This document shows positions 1 to 11,194 of a stretch of DNA of 32,712 bases, piece after piece. Source of the DNA: Nocardia wallacei (GTDB lineage: Bacteria; Actinomycetota; Actinomycetes; Mycobacteriales; Mycobacteriaceae). A program made the position numbers and the translations under genes. Numbering within the stretch: the first letter of the stretch is position 1; each line of letters begins with the position of its first letter. The stretch lies in the NCBI RefSeq assembly GCF_029869545.1, contig NZ_JARWQD010000223.1:1-32712 (forward strand). The letters are read 5' to 3'. The notes under the pieces were generated by a model. It had not been told where the DNA came from and ran no database searches. It saw nothing but the letters and a program-made list of their open reading frames with translations.

Positions 1-3000
1 ACGTTCGACGTGTCGCTGTGGGGCTACTTCATGCCGCTGCGCGCCGGGGCGAAGCTGGTGGTCGCCACGCACGACGGTCATCGTGACCCGGCGTATCTCG
101 CGGAAACCATTGCCGCGCAGCGGGTTACCGTCACCGACTTCGTGCCGTCGATGCTCACGGTGTTCGCGACCCAGACCCCCGCGGGCTCCATACCTTCGCT
201 GCGCGACGTGTTCGTGATCGGTGAGGCGCTACCGCCGGAGACCGTCGCGGCGATGCGGGCGGTGTCGGATGCCGCGGTGCACAACCTGTACGGGCCCACC
301 GAGGCGGCGGTGTCGATCACCTACTGGCCCGCCACGGGCGCGGAGCGGTCGAGTGTGCCGATCGGCCTGCCGCAGTGGAATTCCCAGGTGTACGTGCTGG
401 ATTCGCGGCTGCGGCCGGTGCCCGCAGGGGTTCCGGGTGAGCTGTATCTGGCCGGTGATCAGCTGGCGCGCGGGTATCTGGCTCGCCCCGATCTGACCGC
501 GGATCGGTTCGTGGCCAACCCCTTCGGGGATATGCGTGGCGGCGGAGCCGATGGTATGCGTGGCGGCGGAGCCGACGGTATGGGTGGCGGCGGAGCCGAT
601 GGTATGCGTGGCGGCGGAGCCGAGGGTATGCGTGGCGGCGGAGCCGACGGTGTGGGCAGCGGCGGAGCCGAGGGTATGGGTGGCGGCGGAGCCGATGGTG
701 TGGGTGGCGGCCGTGTGGGAGGCGGGCGCATGTATCGCACCGGCGACCTCGTTGTCTGGCGTGAGGGCGGGGTGCTGGACTATATCGGCCGCACCGACTT
801 CCAGGTGAAGTTCCGTGGTCAGCGCATCGAGCTGGGCGAGATCGAATCGGCGCTGCTGGCGCAGCCGTCGGTGAGCCAGGCCGTCGCCCTGGTGCTGCCG
901 TCCGAGGTGGGCGATCAGCTGGTGGCGTACGCGGTCCCCGCACCCGGTGCGCGGATCGATTCGGATCAGCTGCTCGCGGCGCTGCGGCGGACCTTGCCCA
1001 CCTACATGGTGCCCGCGACGATCGTGGAGCTGGCCGAGTTCCCGCTCAACACCAGCGGCAAACTGGACCGTAAGGCCCTGCCGCGGCCGCGATTCGCCGC
1101 CCGTGAGTTCCGGGCCCCGTCCACCCCGATCGAGGAGATCGTGGCCGGGGTGTTCGCCGAGGTCCTCGGGATGGAGCGGGTGGGCGCCGACGACGACTTC
1201 TTCGCCCTCGGCGGCAACTCGCTGATCGCCACCCAGGTCGTGGCCCGGCTGAGCGCGGCGCTCGACACGCGGGTATCGGTGCGGACGCTGTTCGACACAC
1301 CGTCGGTGGCCGCGTTGGCGGCCGGAATCGTCCCGGGCTCCGAGGGCACGGCGGACCGGCCGCCGCTGACCCGCGCCGAGCGGCCCCGGTTCGTGCCGCT
1401 GTCGCTGCCTCAGCAGCGCATGTGGGTGCTCAACCAGGTCGACCCCGAATCTCCCTCGTACAACCTGCCTTTCGCCATCCGGCTGACCGGCGACCTGGAC
1501 GTGCCCGCGCTGCGGCTGGCCGTCGCCGACGTGCTGGAGCGGCACGAGGCGCTGCGCACCCGGTTCCCGGTGCGCGGACCCGGCGGGGAACCGCACCAGG
1601 AGATCCTGTCCGTGGCCGAGGCGCTGCCGGACGGGCTGGTGGTCGAGAGCGCCACCCCGGGCGACCACGAGCGGGTCGCCGCGCTGATGTCGGCCGGGTT
1701 CGATGTCACCGCGCATCCGCCCGTGCGGGCCCGGCTGTTCTCCGACGCGACCGCCGGTGACCACCTGCTCGTCGTTGTCGTGCACCATATTTCGGCCGAC
1801 GGCGTCTCGCTGGCGCCGCTGGCGCGGGATCTGGTCACCGCCTACCTGGCGCGGACCGGCGGCACGGCACCGGGCTGGGCGCCGCTGCCGGTGCAGTACG
1901 CCGACTTCGCGATCTGGCAGCGTGCGGTCATCGGCACCGACGACGACGAAACATCCGAGGCGGCCCGGCAATCGGCGTACTGGCGGCGGCAGCTCGCCGG
2001 GGTGTCCGAGGCCGCGCGGCTGCCACTGGACCGGCCCCGCCCGGCGCGGCCGTCCGGGCGTGGGGCGTCGGTGGTCGCAACCGTGCCCGCCGCCGCCCAT
2101 GCGGGACTGGCAGCCGTTGCGCGCGAGCATAATTCGTCGCTGTTCATGGTCGTGCACGCCGCGCTGGCGGCGCTGCTGGCCCGGCTCTCCGGTGGATCGG
2201 ACATCGCGGTCGGCACGCCGATCGCGGGCCGGGGCGCCGCGGTCCTCGACGATCTGGTCGGCATGTTCGTCAATACGCTGACCCTGCGCGTCGACGTCGA
2301 TCGGGCCGCCCCGTTCGCGGCCCTCGTCGACCGGGCCCGCGAGACCGACCTGTCGGCCTTCGCCCACGCGGACATCCCGTTCGAGCGGGTGGTCGAGACG
2401 GTCGCACCCACCGTGGACGGCCCGCCGTTCCAGGTGATGCTGTCGTTCCAGAACCTCGCGCGGCCCGCGCTCGAGCTGCCGGGCCTCACCGTCGCGGCGG
2501 TGGACACCGGCGAGGTCGTGGCGAAGTTCGATCTGCACGTCACGGTCGAGCCGCGCTACGCCGAGGACGGGACGCCGGATCAGCTGGTCGTCGAATTCAC
2601 CTACGCGACCGACCTTTTCGACGAATCCACCGTGCGGGATCTGGGCCGCCGCTTCGAGCGCCTGCTCACCGCGGTCGCCGCGGACCCGCGGGCGATCGTC
2701 GGCGACGTGGACCTGCTCGATGCCGACGAACACGATCGTGCGCTGTCGGCACCGGCGCCCGCCGTCGCGGCCCCGGCCGAGCGGCCGGAGGTGACCCTGC
2801 TGCCCGAGCTGCTGGCCGCCGCCGTGGACGACAATCCGGACGGCGTCGCGGTGGTGCTCGCCGACGCCGCGCAGCGGCTGGACGAGCTGGAGTATGTCGA
2901 CCTCGACGAGCGGTCCACGCGGCTGGCGCGAATGCTGATCGGCCGCGGCATCGGCCCGGAAGACCTGGTGGCCGTGGGCATTCCGCGCTCGGTGGAGTCG

Positions 3001-6000
3001 GTGCTCGCGGTCTGGGCGATCGCGAAGACCGGCGCCGGATTCGTCCCCGTCGACCCCAACTATCCGACCGAGCGGATCGCGCACATGGTCGCGGATTCGC
3101 GTGCGGTGCTGGGGCTGACGGTCGGCGAGCTGGCGACGGGCCTGCCGGGCGAGCTGCCGTGGCTGACCCTCGGCACCGCCGAGCTGGAGCGCGAACTCGA
3201 CGGCTACGCATCGGATCCGGTGACCGATGCCGATCGGGTACGGCCACTGCGCGCCGAGCATCCCGCGTACGCCATCTACACCTCCGGATCGACCGGTACG
3301 CCCAAGGGCGTGATCGTCACGCAGGCCGGTCTGGCGGGCTTCTGCGCCGAACAGCGCGAGCGGTACCGGGTGACGAGCAGCTCCCGCACACTGCATTTCG
3401 CGTCGCCGTCGTTCGACGCCTCGGTGCTGGAACTGCTGCTGGCCGTCGGCGGCGCCGCCACGATGGTGGTCGCCGCGCCCACCGTCTACGGCGGGCCCGA
3501 ACTGGCGGCGCTGCTGCGCCGCGAGCGCGTGACGCACGCGTTCATCACGCCGTCGGCGCTGGCGTCGGTCGATCCCGAGGGTCTGGACAAGCTGCGGGTG
3601 GTCGTCGCCGGTGGCGAGGCGTGCCCGCCGGATCTGGTGCAGCGCTGGGTGATTCCGATCGCGGGCCGCCGCACCCGAGAGCTGTACAACGGGTACGGAC
3701 CGACCGAGACCACGATCATGACCAACATCAGCACGCCGCTGGTGCCGGGGGAGCGGGTCACCATCGGCGGGCCGATCCGCGGCATCACCGAATACGTGCT
3801 GGACGAGCGGCTCTCTCCGGTACCGGATCTGGCCGTCGGTGAGCTGTACATCACCGGCGCGCAGCTGTCCCGGGGCTACCACGAGCGTCCCGCGCTGACC
3901 GCGGCCCGGTTCGTGGCCAACCCGTTCGACCCGGCGGGCGGCCGCCTGTACCGGACCGGGGATCTGGTGCGCCGCACCGGGGACGGGGACGTGGAGTACC
4001 TGGGCCGCAACGACTTCCAGGTCAAGATCCGCGGGTTCCGCATCGAACTCGGCGAGATCGACGCGGTGCTCGCCGGGCACGAGGCGATCGACTTCGCGGT
4101 CACCGTGGGGCACGAACTGCCCAGCGGTGCCACGATTCTGGTCTCCTATGTGCATGCCGTCGCCGAGGCCACGGTGCGGGTCGAGGAGCTGACCGCGCTC
4201 GCCGAGGCGCGCCTGCCCGCGCATATGGTCCCGACGACGGTCATGGTGCTCGAGGAGATCCCGCTGACCCCGGTCGGCAAGCTCGACCGCGCCGCGCTGC
4301 CCGCACCCGTCCTGCACTCCCGCGAATTCCGGGCACCGTCCGGTGAGCTGGAGGAGCTGGTCGCGGCCGTGTTCACCGAATTGCTCGGGCCCGCAACGCC
4401 GGTCGGCGCCGACGACGACTTCTTCGAAATCGGCGGCAACTCGCTGATCGCGACGCGGCTGATGGCACGGCTGGGCGCCGCGCTGAACATCCGGGTCCCG
4501 GTCCGGTTGCTGTTCGAGGCGCCCACGGTGACGGCGCTGGCGGCCCGCCTGGGCGAGCAGTCCGCCGCCGACGATCGCCCGGCCCTCACCGCGGGCCCGC
4601 GGCCGGAACACATTCCGCTGTCGCTGGCGCAGCAGGGGCTGTGGCTGCTCAACCGCCTCGATACCGCGTCGGTGGCCTACAACGTGCCGCTGGCGGTGCG
4701 GCTGACCGGCACCGTGGACACCGAGGCGCTGCAGACCGCCATCGCGGATCTGGTGGCGCGGCACGAGATCCTGCGCACGGTGTACCCGCCGATGGAGACC
4801 CCCGCCGGAAGCGGCCGCGACGCGGCCGTGCAGGTGATTCTGCCTGCGGCGCAAGCAATTCCGCAGTTGCAGGTCGGTCCCGTCGACCCCGCGGAGCTGA
4901 GGGACGAGCTGGCCGCGCTGGCGCGAACGGTCTTCGACCTCACCGCCGAGGTGCCCGTCCGGGTCGTGCTGTTCGACCTCGGCGCCGCGGAGACCGGTGG
5001 GCGCGAGTACGTCCTGGCCATGGTCGTGCACCACATCGCCGCCGACGGCTCGTCGATCGGGCCGCTGGCCCGCGACCTGATGACCGCGTACGCGGCCCGC
5101 TGCGCCGGGTCGGCGCCGGACTGGGCTCCGCTGCCGGTGCAGTACGCCGACTTCAGCATCTGGCAGCGGTCCGTGGTCGGAACCGAGGACGATCCGACGT
5201 CGCTGGTGTCGGAGCAGATCGCCTACTGGCGGCGGGCGCTGGCCGGGCTGCCGGACCAGCTCGACCTGCCGTCGGACCGGCCGCGTCCGCTGGTGCGGTC
5301 CATCGCCGGTGGCCGGGTCGAGGTGTCCATCGACGCCGAAACCCACCGCGCGCTCGCCGAATTGGCGCGCGCGGAGGGCGCGACCCTGTTCATGGTCGTG
5401 CACACCGCGCTGGCGGTGCTGCTGGCGCGGCTGTCGGGCACCGACGACATCGCGATCGGCGGACCGGTCGCCGGGCGCGGCAATGCCGCGCTGGACGATC
5501 TGATCGGCATGTTCATCAACACCCTGGTGTTCCGGACGCGGTACGACGGCGGTGCGAGCTTCCGCGACCTGCTGGCGCGGCAGCGCGAATCCGACATCCA
5601 GGCGTTCGCGCACGCGGACGTGCCGTTCGAGCGCCTGGTCGACGCGCTGAATCCGGTGCGGTCCACCGCCCGCCATCCGCTCTACCAGGTGGCACTGTCG
5701 TTCCAGAATCTGGGCACGGTCGAACTGGAACTGCCCGGCCTGGCCGTGACCAGCCTGGACATCGGTGCCGAGGTCTCGCAGTTCGACCTGCACTGGATGA
5801 TCGGCGACACCTACGACGCGACGGGCGCCCCGGCGGGCCTCGGCGGCATCGTCACCTACGCCACGGACATGTTCTCCCACGACACCGTGCGCGGTTTCGT
5901 GGAACGGTTCGTCCGCCTGCTCGCGGCGATCGTCACCGAACCCGGCACCGCGGTCGGCGATATCGACCTGCTCGACGCGGGCGAGCGCCCGCGGTTGCTG

Positions 6001-8991
6001 TCCGATGCGGCCGACACCGCGCATCCGGTGGCGGGGGAGCGGCTGCTGACCGGTTATCGGCGCGCGGTGGCCGCGGCGCCGGAGGCCGTGGCCCTCGTCT
6101 CGGGCGAAAATGCCTGGAGCTACCGGGAATTCGATACCCGGGTGAACCGGCTGGCGCGGTATCTGATCGCGCAGGGAATCGGACCGGAATCCGTGGTGGC
6201 GCTGGCCATTCCGCGCTCGCCGGAGCTGGTGGTGGCGATGTACGCGGTGCTGAGCGCGGGCGGCGCCTATCTGCCACTGGATCTCGACCATCCGGCCGGA
6301 CGCATCGCCTACGTGCTGGAGACGGCCGCACCCGTGTGTGTACTGACCTCCGGCGGCGATCGGGTGCCGGAGTCCGGCGTGCGGGTCGTCGATATCGAGG
6401 CGCTCGACTTGCGGGAGTACTCCGGCGATCCCGTCGCCGACGGCGAACTGCGCGCCCCCCTGCGCCCGGACCATCCGGCCTATGTGCTGTTCACCTCCGG
6501 GTCGACGGGCCGCCCGAAGGGTGTGCAGGTATCGCACGGCGCGATCACCAATCAGATCGAATGGATGGTGGCGCACTACGGGTTCGGGCCCGGCGACATC
6601 TATCTGCAGAAGACGGCGACGACCTTCGACGTGTCGCTGTGGGGCTTCTTCGCGCCGCTGTGGGCGGGCGCGCGGCTGGTGCTCGCGGCGCCGGACGGCC
6701 AGCGCGATCCGGGCTATATCGCGGGCCTGATCGCCGATCACGGCGTCACGCTCACCGATTTCGTGCCGTCGGTGTTGCAGGTCTTCCTGTCCGCCGCCCG
6801 GGCGGAGCAATTGTCCTCGCTGCGTGACGTTTTCGTCATCGGCGAGGCGCTGCCGCCGGGCACGGTCGCCGAATTCGCGGCGCTGTCCGGCGCCGGACTG
6901 CACAACCTGTACGGGCCCACCGAGGCCGCGGTCTCGGTGACCTACCGGCAGGCATCGACGCGCGATCGCGCGACGGTGCCGATCGGTGTGGCGCAATGGA
7001 ATACGCGCACCTACGTCCTCGACACCCGGCTGCACCCGGTGCCCGCCGGTGTCGTCGGCGAATTGTATTTGGCGGGAAGCCAATTGGCGCGCGGCTACAT
7101 GCGGCGCCCGGAGCTGACCGCGGACCGGTTCGTCGCCGACCCGTACGGGCCCGCGGGCGCCCGGATGTACCGCACGGGCGATCTGGTGCGCCGCGACGCG
7201 GACGGTGTCCTGGAATACCTGGGCCGCAGCGACTTCCAGGCCAAGATCCGCGGCCACCGCATCGAACTGGGCGAGATCGAGGCCGCGCTGCTGGCCGAGC
7301 CGTCCGTCGCCCAGGCGGTCGTCGTCGCGGCGGCAACGGAGACGGGTGACCAGCTGGCGGCCTATGTGGTGCCCGCCGCGGCCGCGCCGGGCACCGTCTC
7401 GGCAGACGCCCTGCGCGAAGCGCTGGCGCAGGTGCTGCCGTCGTACATGGTCCCGTCGGTGATCATGGTGCTCGACTCGTTCCCGACCAATGACGCGGGC
7501 AAGCTGAACCGGGCGGCGCTGCCGCGGCCGGTATTCCGGGCCCGCGAGTACGTCGAACCGGCCACCGACACGGAACGGCTTGTGGCCGAGGCGTTCTCCG
7601 ATGTCCTGTCCGTGGCCCGCGCGGGTGCCGAGGACGACTTCTTCGATCTCGGCGGCACCTCGCTGCTCGCGTTCACCCTGCAGCGTGCGCTGACCGCCCG
7701 GCTCGGCGTGGATGTCCCGATGGCCGCGGTCTTCACCGCGCCCACGGTGCGCGCCCTCGCCGCCCGCATCGACGACCCGGCCGAACCGGCGGCCGCGGCA
7801 CCGCCGGTCGACTTCGCCACGCTCGCCGCCGACGCCGTGCTGGAACCGGACATCGACGGCGCGGGCGCCGCCCCGGCGCGCTCGCGGGCGCCGCGGGATG
7901 TGCTGCTCACCGGCGTCACCGGATTCGTCGGCGCGCACCTGGCGCGGGAACTGCTGTCCGCCACCGAGGCCCGGGTGTGGTGCCTGGTGCGGGCCGACGA
8001 CGAGGAACAGGCGCACAAGCGAATTCGCGACGCCCTGGAGAAGTACCGCATCTGGGACGACGCCGATCGCCGCCGGATCGTCGCCGTCCCGGGCGATCTG
8101 GCCGTGCCCCGCTTCGGGCTCGACGGACCCGAATACGCCCGGCTGGCCGAGCAGATCGAGGCGATCTACCACAACGGCGCCCGCGTCAACCACATCGAGC
8201 CCTACGCCCGGCTGCGGGCGGCCAATGTGGCGGGCACCCGGGAGGTGCTGCGGCTGGCCACGCTCGGCCGGATCAAGCCCGTGCACTTCGTCTCCACCGT
8301 CAATGCCGTCGTTCCGGCCGCTCCCGCACCGGATTTCGTCGGCCGCGAGGACGCCCGCCTGGACGTCCGCGACGTGCCCGCGAACGGCTACGTCGCCAGC
8401 AAGTGGGTCGCCGAGCAGCTCATCCGGCAGGCCGGTGAGCGTGGCGTCCCGGTGAGCATCTACCGTCCCGGAATCGTCAGCGGGGACCCGCGCATCGGCG
8501 TGAACAGCGTCGACGACTCGTTCTGGAACATGATCCGCGCCGCCGCCGTGCTCGGGATGGCCCCCGACACCGGTGACGCCGCGATGCCGCTGGTCCCGGT
8601 GAACTATGTCGTGCAGGCCATCGTGGCGCTGTCCGCGCGGCCCGCCGACGGGTCGGCCTATCACCTCGTGCACTCGCAGTCCGTCGCGATCGCCGATATC
8701 TTCGACTCGTTGCGCGGCAACGGGATCGCGGTATCGGTGGCGCCGATCGAGCAGATCGCGGCCCGGCTGGCCGAGGAGGCCGCCACCCGCGATGCGGCGG
8801 GCGACGACTCGCTGGTGCGGGCGGTGCTGGTGAGCGGCAACTACGGCGGCACCGCCGCCCCGGTCGACGACACCCGGACGCGGGCGGCGCTGCGCGGCGA
8901 GGGCATCCACTGCCCGCCGATCGATGCGGCGGCGCTGGACGCCTATGTCCGGTCCTTCATCAACTCGGGCTTCTTTCCCAGCCCCGACTGA
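1..8991 (+). CDS. Nonribosomal peptide synthetase, C-terminal part, with terminal thioester reductase (5'-partial)
   Basis: The frame is open from base 1, so the gene starts outside the window; 2,996 residues are visible. Domain order (residues counted from base 1): adenylation A1, truncated, starting at the FDVS motif; carrier protein with GGNS, Ser 407; condensation with HHISADG at 595-601; A2 with a TSGSTG loop near 1095 and FDAS (Asp 1139); carrier Ser 1481; condensation with HHIAADG from 1677; A3 with FDVS (Asp 2210); carrier Ser 2554; and an NAD(P)-dependent reductase with GVTGFVG near 2639-2645 and YVASK 2797-2801. There is no epimerase or thioesterase. Reductase domains release the peptidyl thioester as an aldehyde or alcohol. 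By alignment to GrsA I read pocket codes DVWDFILVSK for A1 and A3 (last Lys assumed) and DALFVGGIMK for A2, which suggests a hydrophobic or aromatic residue for A2. The product is unknown. A1 carries a repeat insertion, annotated separately. Confidence 0.97.
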   Translation, partial: TFDVSLWGYFMPLRAGAKLVVATHDGHRDPAYLAETIAAQRVTVTDFVPSMLTVFATQTPAGSIPSLRDVFVIGEALPPETVAAMRAVSDAAVHNLYGPTEAAVSITYWPATGAERSSVPIGLPQWNSQVYVLDSRLRPVPAGVPGELYLAGDQLARGYLARPDLTADRFVANPFGDMRGGGADGMRGGGADGMGGGGADGMRGGGAEGMRGGGADGVGSGGAEGMGGGGADGVGGGRVGGGRMYRTGDLVVWREGGVLDYIGRTDFQVKFRGQRIELGEIESALLAQPSVSQAVALVLPSEVGDQLVAYAVPAPGARIDSDQLLAALRRTLPTYMVPATIVELAEFPLNTSGKLDRKALPRPRFAAREFRAPSTPIEEIVAGVFAEVLGMERVGADDDFFALGGNSLIATQVVARLSAALDTRVSVRTLFDTPSVAALAAGIVPGSEGTADRPPLTRAERPRFVPLSLPQQRMWVLNQVDPESPSYNLPFAIRLTGDLDVPALRLAVADVLERHEALRTRFPVRGPGGEPHQEILSVAEALPDGLVVESATPGDHERVAALMSAGFDVTAHPPVRARLFSDATAGDHLLVVVVHHISADGVSLAPLARDLVTAYLARTGGTAPGWAPLPVQYADFAIWQRAVIGTDDDETSEAARQSAYWRRQLAGVSEAARLPLDRPRPARPSGRGASVVATVPAAAHAGLAAVAREHNSSLFMVVHAALAALLARLSGGSDIAVGTPIAGRGAAVLDDLVGMFVNTLTLRVDVDRAAPFAALVDRARETDLSAFAHADIPFERVVETVAPTVDGPPFQVMLSFQNLARPALELPGLTVAAVDTGEVVAKFDLHVTVEPRYAEDGTPDQLVVEFTYATDLFDESTVRDLGRRFERLLTAVAADPRAIVGDVDLLDADEHDRALSAPAPAVAAPAERPEVTLLPELLAAAVDDNPDGVAVVLADAAQRLDELEYVDLDERSTRLARMLIGRGIGPEDLVAVGIPRSVESVLAVWAIAKTGAGFVPVDPNYPTERIAHMVADSRAVLGLTVGELATGLPGELPWLTLGTAELERELDGYASDPVTDADRVRPLRAEHPAYAIYTSGSTGTPKGVIVTQAGLAGFCAEQRERYRVTSSSRTLHFASPSFDASVLELLLAVGGAATMVVAAPTVYGGPELAALLRRERVTHAFITPSALASVDPEGLDKLRVVVAGGEACPPDLVQRWVIPIAGRRTRELYNGYGPTETTIMTNISTPLVPGERVTIGGPIRGITEYVLDERLSPVPDLAVGELYITGAQLSRGYHERPALTAARFVANPFDPAGGRLYRTGDLVRRTGDGDVEYLGRNDFQVKIRGFRIELGEIDAVLAGHEAIDFAVTVGHELPSGATILVSYVHAVAEATVRVEELTALAEARLPAHMVPTTVMVLEEIPLTPVGKLDRAALPAPVLHSREFRAPSGELEELVAAVFTELLGPATPVGADDDFFEIGGNSLIATRLMARLGAALNIRVPVRLLFEAPTVTALAARLGEQSAADDRPALTAGPRPEHIPLSLAQQGLWLLNRLDTASVAYNVPLAVRLTGTVDTEALQTAIADLVARHEILRTVYPPMETPAGSGRDAAVQVILPAAQAIPQLQVGPVDPAELRDELAALARTVFDLTAEVPVRVVLFDLGAAETGGREYVLAMVVHHIAADGSSIGPLARDLMTAYAARCAGSAPDWAPLPVQYADFSIWQRSVVGTEDDPTSLVSEQIAYWRRALAGLPDQLDLPSDRPRPLVRSIAGGRVEVSIDAETHRALAELARAEGATLFMVVHTALAVLLARLSGTDDIAIGGPVAGRGNAALDDLIGMFINTLVFRTRYDGGASFRDLLARQRESDIQAFAHADVPFERLVDALNPVRSTARHPLYQVALSFQNLGTVELELPGLAVTSLDIGAEVSQFDLHWMIGDTYDATGAPAGLGGIVTYATDMFSHDTVRGFVERFVRLLAAIVTEPGTAVGDIDLLDAGERPRLLSDAADTAHPVAGERLLTGYRRAVAAAPEAVALVSGENAWSYREFDTRVNRLARYLIAQGIGPESVVALAIPRSPELVVAMYAVLSAGGAYLPLDLDHPAGRIAYVLETAAPVCVLTSGGDRVPESGVRVVDIEALDLREYSGDPVADGELRAPLRPDHPAYVLFTSGSTGRPKGVQVSHGAITNQIEWMVAHYGFGPGDIYLQKTATTFDVSLWGFFAPLWAGARLVLAAPDGQRDPGYIAGLIADHGVTLTDFVPSVLQVFLSAARAEQLSSLRDVFVIGEALPPGTVAEFAALSGAGLHNLYGPTEAAVSVTYRQASTRDRATVPIGVAQWNTRTYVLDTRLHPVPAGVVGELYLAGSQLARGYMRRPELTADRFVADPYGPAGARMYRTGDLVRRDADGVLEYLGRSDFQAKIRGHRIELGEIEAALLAEPSVAQAVVVAAATETGDQLAAYVVPAAAAPGTVSADALREALAQVLPSYMVPSVIMVLDSFPTNDAGKLNRAALPRPVFRAREYVEPATDTERLVAEAFSDVLSVARAGAEDDFFDLGGTSLLAFTLQRALTARLGVDVPMAAVFTAPTVRALAARIDDPAEPAAAAPPVDFATLAADAVLEPDIDGAGAAPARSRAPRDVLLTGVTGFVGAHLARELLSATEARVWCLVRADDEEQAHKRIRDALEKYRIWDDADRRRIVAVPGDLAVPRFGLDGPEYARLAEQIEAIYHNGARVNHIEPYARLRAANVAGTREVLRLATLGRIKPVHFVSTVNAVVPAAPAPDFVGREDARLDVRDVPANGYVASKWVAEQLIRQAGERGVPVSIYRPGIVSGDPRIGVNSVDDSFWNMIRAAAVLGMAPDTGDAAMPLVPVNYVVQAIVALSARPADGSAYHLVHSQSVAIADIFDSLRGNGIAVSVAPIEQIAARLAEEAATRDAAGDDSLVRAVLVSGNYGGTAAPVDDTRTRAALRGEGIHCPPIDAAALDAYVRSFINSGFFPSPD
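529..711 (+). repeat. In-frame 24-bp tandem repeat (about 7.6 copies) inside adenylation domain A1
   Basis: Seven complete 24-bp units begin at 529, 553, 577, 601, 625, 649 and 673, with a partial eighth from 697. Each encodes eight residues of the form G-M-R/G-G-G-G-A-D/E. They lie between the RFVANPF and MYRTGDL segments of A1 (core motifs A6 and A7). At the same place A2 and A3 have only about six residues (FDPAGG and YGPAGA), so this is an insertion of roughly 60 residues. The units differ by a few substitutions: Met/Val, Arg/Gly, Asp/Glu, one Gly to Ser. The array is a multiple of three and keeps the frame. I infer a minisatellite able to change copy number. Confidence 0.95.
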
Positions 8992-9018
8992 TCACCCATC
9001 CCCGTTCGGAAGGAAATC

Positions 9019-9942
9019 ATGACCACCCAAGCCGAGTCACGTCCCGCCGCCGCCTCGGGCACCTTCGCCCTCGGCGGTGATCTCCCGGTGCATCGCCTGG
9101 GCTACGGCGCGATGCAGATCACCGGCCCCGGTGTGTGGGGTGATCCGAAGGATCCGGAGGAGGCGATCCGGGTCCTGCGCCGGGCCGCCGAATTGGGCGT
9201 CACGTTCATCGATACCGCCGACTCCTACGGCCCCTTCGTCAGCGAGACGCTCATTCGCCATGCGCTGCACCCGTATTCGGACGATATGGTCATCGCGACC
9301 AAGGGCGGTCTGTCCCGCCCCCGCCCGGGCGAGTGGATCCCCGTCGGCCGTCCCGAATACCTGCGCCAGCAGCTCGAGCTGAGCCTGCGCCACCTCGGCG
9401 TCGAGCGCATCGACCTGTACCAGTTGCATCGCATCGACGCGCAGGTGCCGCTGGCCGATCAGGTCGGCGAGCTGGCGGCGCTGCAGAAGGAGGGGAAGAT
9501 CCGGCACATCGGCCTGTCCCAGGTGACGGTGGCGCAGCTGGCGCAGGCCCGCAAGATCGCCGATATCGTCTCGGTGCAGAACCTGTACAACCTGGCCGAT
9601 CGCAGCGCCGAGGACGTCCTCGACTACGCCGAGGCGAACGGTATCGCGTTCATCCCCTGGTTCCCGATGGCCACCGGCGATCTCGCCCGCCCGGGCGGGC
9701 CCCTCGACAGCTTCAAGCGCGCGGACGCCACGCCGTCCCAGCTCGCCCTCGCCTGGCTGCTGCGCCGCTCGCCGGTCATCCTGCCCATCCCCGGCACCTC
9801 CAGCGTCGCGCACCTGGAGGAGAACGTCGCCGCCGCCACCCTCACCCTCACCGACGAGGAGTACGCCGCGCTGTCGAAGGTGAGCAAGCCCGCCCCGGCC
9901 GCCAAGGGCCCGCGTTTCAAGCTGCCGAAGCTGGGGCGCTGA
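9019..9942 (+). CDS. Aldo/keto reductase
   Basis: This 307-residue protein is about the usual AKR length. The catalytic tetrad is visible: Asp 65 and Tyr 70 in FIDTADSYG, Lys 95 in IATKGG, and His 137 in YQLHRID. The C-terminal stretch with PIPGTSS near residue 255 is typical of the NADPH-binding region. AKRs reduce aldehydes and ketones to alcohols with NADPH, in the cytoplasm. The ATG is preceded by a good ribosome binding site (GGAAGGA around 9007-9013). The gene starts 27 bp after the synthetase stop codon on the same strand, so co-transcription is likely. Because the synthetase ends in a reductase domain, this enzyme could finish reduction of a peptide aldehyde to an alcohol. That link rests on position only, and a general housekeeping AKR is equally possible. 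Confidence 0.93.
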   Translation: MTTQAESRPAAASGTFALGGDLPVHRLGYGAMQITGPGVWGDPKDPEEAIRVLRRAAELGVTFIDTADSYGPFVSETLIRHALHPYSDDMVIATKGGLSRPRPGEWIPVGRPEYLRQQLELSLRHLGVERIDLYQLHRIDAQVPLADQVGELAALQKEGKIRHIGLSQVTVAQLAQARKIADIVSVQNLYNLADRSAEDVLDYAEANGIAFIPWFPMATGDLARPGGPLDSFKRADATPSQLALAWLLRRSPVILPIPGTSSVAHLEENVAAATLTLTDEEYAALSKVSKPAPAAKGPRFKLPKLGR

Positions 9943-9952
9943 GTTGCCGATA

Positions 9953-9976
9953 GGCCCCGCCCGTCCGGGCGGGGCC
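9953..9976. terminator. Hairpin between convergent AKR and phosphatase genes
   Basis: A perfect 10-bp GC stem (GGCCCCGCCC / GGGCGGGGCC) closes a four-base GTCC loop. It starts 10 bp after the AKR stop and ends 16 bp before the stop of the opposing phosphatase gene, so it could terminate both. No clear T tract follows, as is common in high-GC actinobacteria. Confidence 0.8.
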
Positions 9977-9992
9977 CATCTTCATGGCGCCG

Positions 9993-10979
9993 TCAGCCGA
10001 CCAGGTTCTTGCGGAGTTTCAGGATGGTTCCCGCGTCCAGGCCCAGGCCCTGGGTGAGGAACTTGCCGAAGTCGCCGTAGGTCTGTTCCAGCTGCCGGAT
10101 CGTGGTGTCCAGGTATTCGTTGCGCACCTCCTGCAGCGGGATCAGCAGGTCGGGGTTCTGCATGTACCCGGCCTGCTTCACCTGCTCGCGCAGCTTGGCA
10201 TCGGCGGCCGCGCGGTACTCGTTCGACAGCAGATAGTCTTGGCGCGCAGTCGATTCCGGCACGCCGACCGCGCGCAGCACCACATAGGTGGTCCAGCCCG
10301 TCCGGTCCTTGCCCGCGGTGCAGTGATACAGCGTGGGCTTACCGGTGGCCGCGAGATCCTTGATGGTCTGGCCGAACTTCGCCCGCGAATCGTCGGACAG
10401 GAAGCTGCCGTACACCTGCCGCATGATGCGCTCGGCGCCGCCGTTGCCGAGCAGCTGCTCCTGCTCGGCCGGATCCTTGGACTGGATCACCTGCATCATC
10501 TGCTGGAACAGGCCGGTGTCGTCGATCGGGCGGGACACCAGCGGTACGCCGGGCGGCAGCTTGTCCGGTCCCATGAACTGGACCTCGCCGGGCGTCCGCA
10601 GATCGATGGCCGCCTGCAGCCCGAGCGAGCCCAGCTTCTGCACATCGGCGTCGGTCAGCTTCTCCAGCGAATCGGCGCGAATCGCCTTGCCCGCCTTGGT
10701 GGTCTTGCCGTCGTAGGTGCGGTAGCCGCCGATATCGCGGACGTTGACCGCGCCCTGCAGCGCGATCCGGCCCGCGGTGGCGTTGGCCGCCGACGGCTCG
10801 TCCGCGGACCGGCCTTCCGCCGCCGGTGCATCGGGTGCCGCGGGTTCGATCGCCGGAGCCGCCGACGTCGACGGTGGTGTGGGCTCGGTCGTCGCCGAGG
10901 GTTCGGCGACCGCCGGACCGGCGGTGAGGGCGAGGGCCGTGACGGCCGCGCCCAGAAGGGAAATCAGGGAAATCTTCAT
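9993..10979 (-). CDS. Secreted MptpB-like tyrosine/lipid phosphatase
   Basis: The protein has 328 residues. The signature loop HCTAGKDRTG (Cys 220, Arg 226) is the CX5R active site, in the Lys-containing form seen in M. tuberculosis MptpB and related triple-specificity phosphatases. NVRDIGGYRT near residue 79-88 and IDLRT near 125-129 are other hallmarks of this family. I chose the ATG at 10979 because it begins a clear signal peptide: basic MK, a hydrophobic core to about residue 22, and a GPAVAEP cleavage region. The frame stays open further upstream to 11108, but that part does not look like a leader. A Pro/Ala/Thr/Ser-rich linker (residues 26-70) separates the leader from the catalytic domain. 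I infer export with cell-wall or extracellular activity; the substrate is unknown. The gene lies 272 bp beyond the end of glnA, behind a strong hairpin, so it probably has its own promoter. Confidence 0.88.
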   Translation of the reverse strand: MKISLISLLGAAVTALALTAGPAVAEPSATTEPTPPSTSAAPAIEPAAPDAPAAEGRSADEPSAANATAGRIALQGAVNVRDIGGYRTYDGKTTKAGKAIRADSLEKLTDADVQKLGSLGLQAAIDLRTPGEVQFMGPDKLPPGVPLVSRPIDDTGLFQQMMQVIQSKDPAEQEQLLGNGGAERIMRQVYGSFLSDDSRAKFGQTIKDLAATGKPTLYHCTAGKDRTGWTTYVVLRAVGVPESTARQDYLLSNEYRAAADAKLREQVKQAGYMQNPDLLIPLQEVRNEYLDTTIRQLEQTYGDFGKFLTQGLGLDAGTILKLRKNLVG

Positions 10980-11131
10980 GGCGGGCGACGTTAGAACCGG
11001 TTGCACCGCCCGCGACAGCTTTCCCGCCCATCTCGCCGCCGTTGCCCCGCTCACCGGGACCGCCCACGCACTCACCGGGATTCGGTATCGACAACACAAA
11101 CCGCCCACACCCCAAGGCTTTTCGAGAACAA

Positions 11132-11155
11132 GTATATGCCGGAAAGGTATATGCC
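11132..11155 (-). promoter_or_regulatory. 9-bp direct repeat and possible promoter upstream of the phosphatase gene
   Basis: On the minus strand GGCATATAC occurs twice, six bases apart (plus-strand 11132-11140 and 11147-11155; period 15). The copy nearer the gene continues to TATACT, a good -10 hexamer. It lies about 150 bp before the phosphatase ATG and just after the glnA hairpin. The repeat is plainly visible; its role as a promoter or operator is inference. Confidence 0.4.
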
Positions 11156-11194
11156 CGCTCGAATTCGGCTATCACGCAGCGACCCCCGGAACGG

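Noticed and set aside
529..711. Relation between the A1 24-bp repeat and the 24-bp intergenic repeat at 13481
   Set aside because: They share the period and a short GGTATG stretch, but the rest of the units cannot be aligned on either strand, so common origin is not supported.
229..8910. An 8.7-kb open frame (2,893 codons) on the minus strand opposite the synthetase
   Set aside because: It mirrors the synthetase codon phase; strong G/C bias at third positions suppresses stops on the opposite strand. Its translation is Arg/His/Gln/Gly-rich with no recognisable domain.
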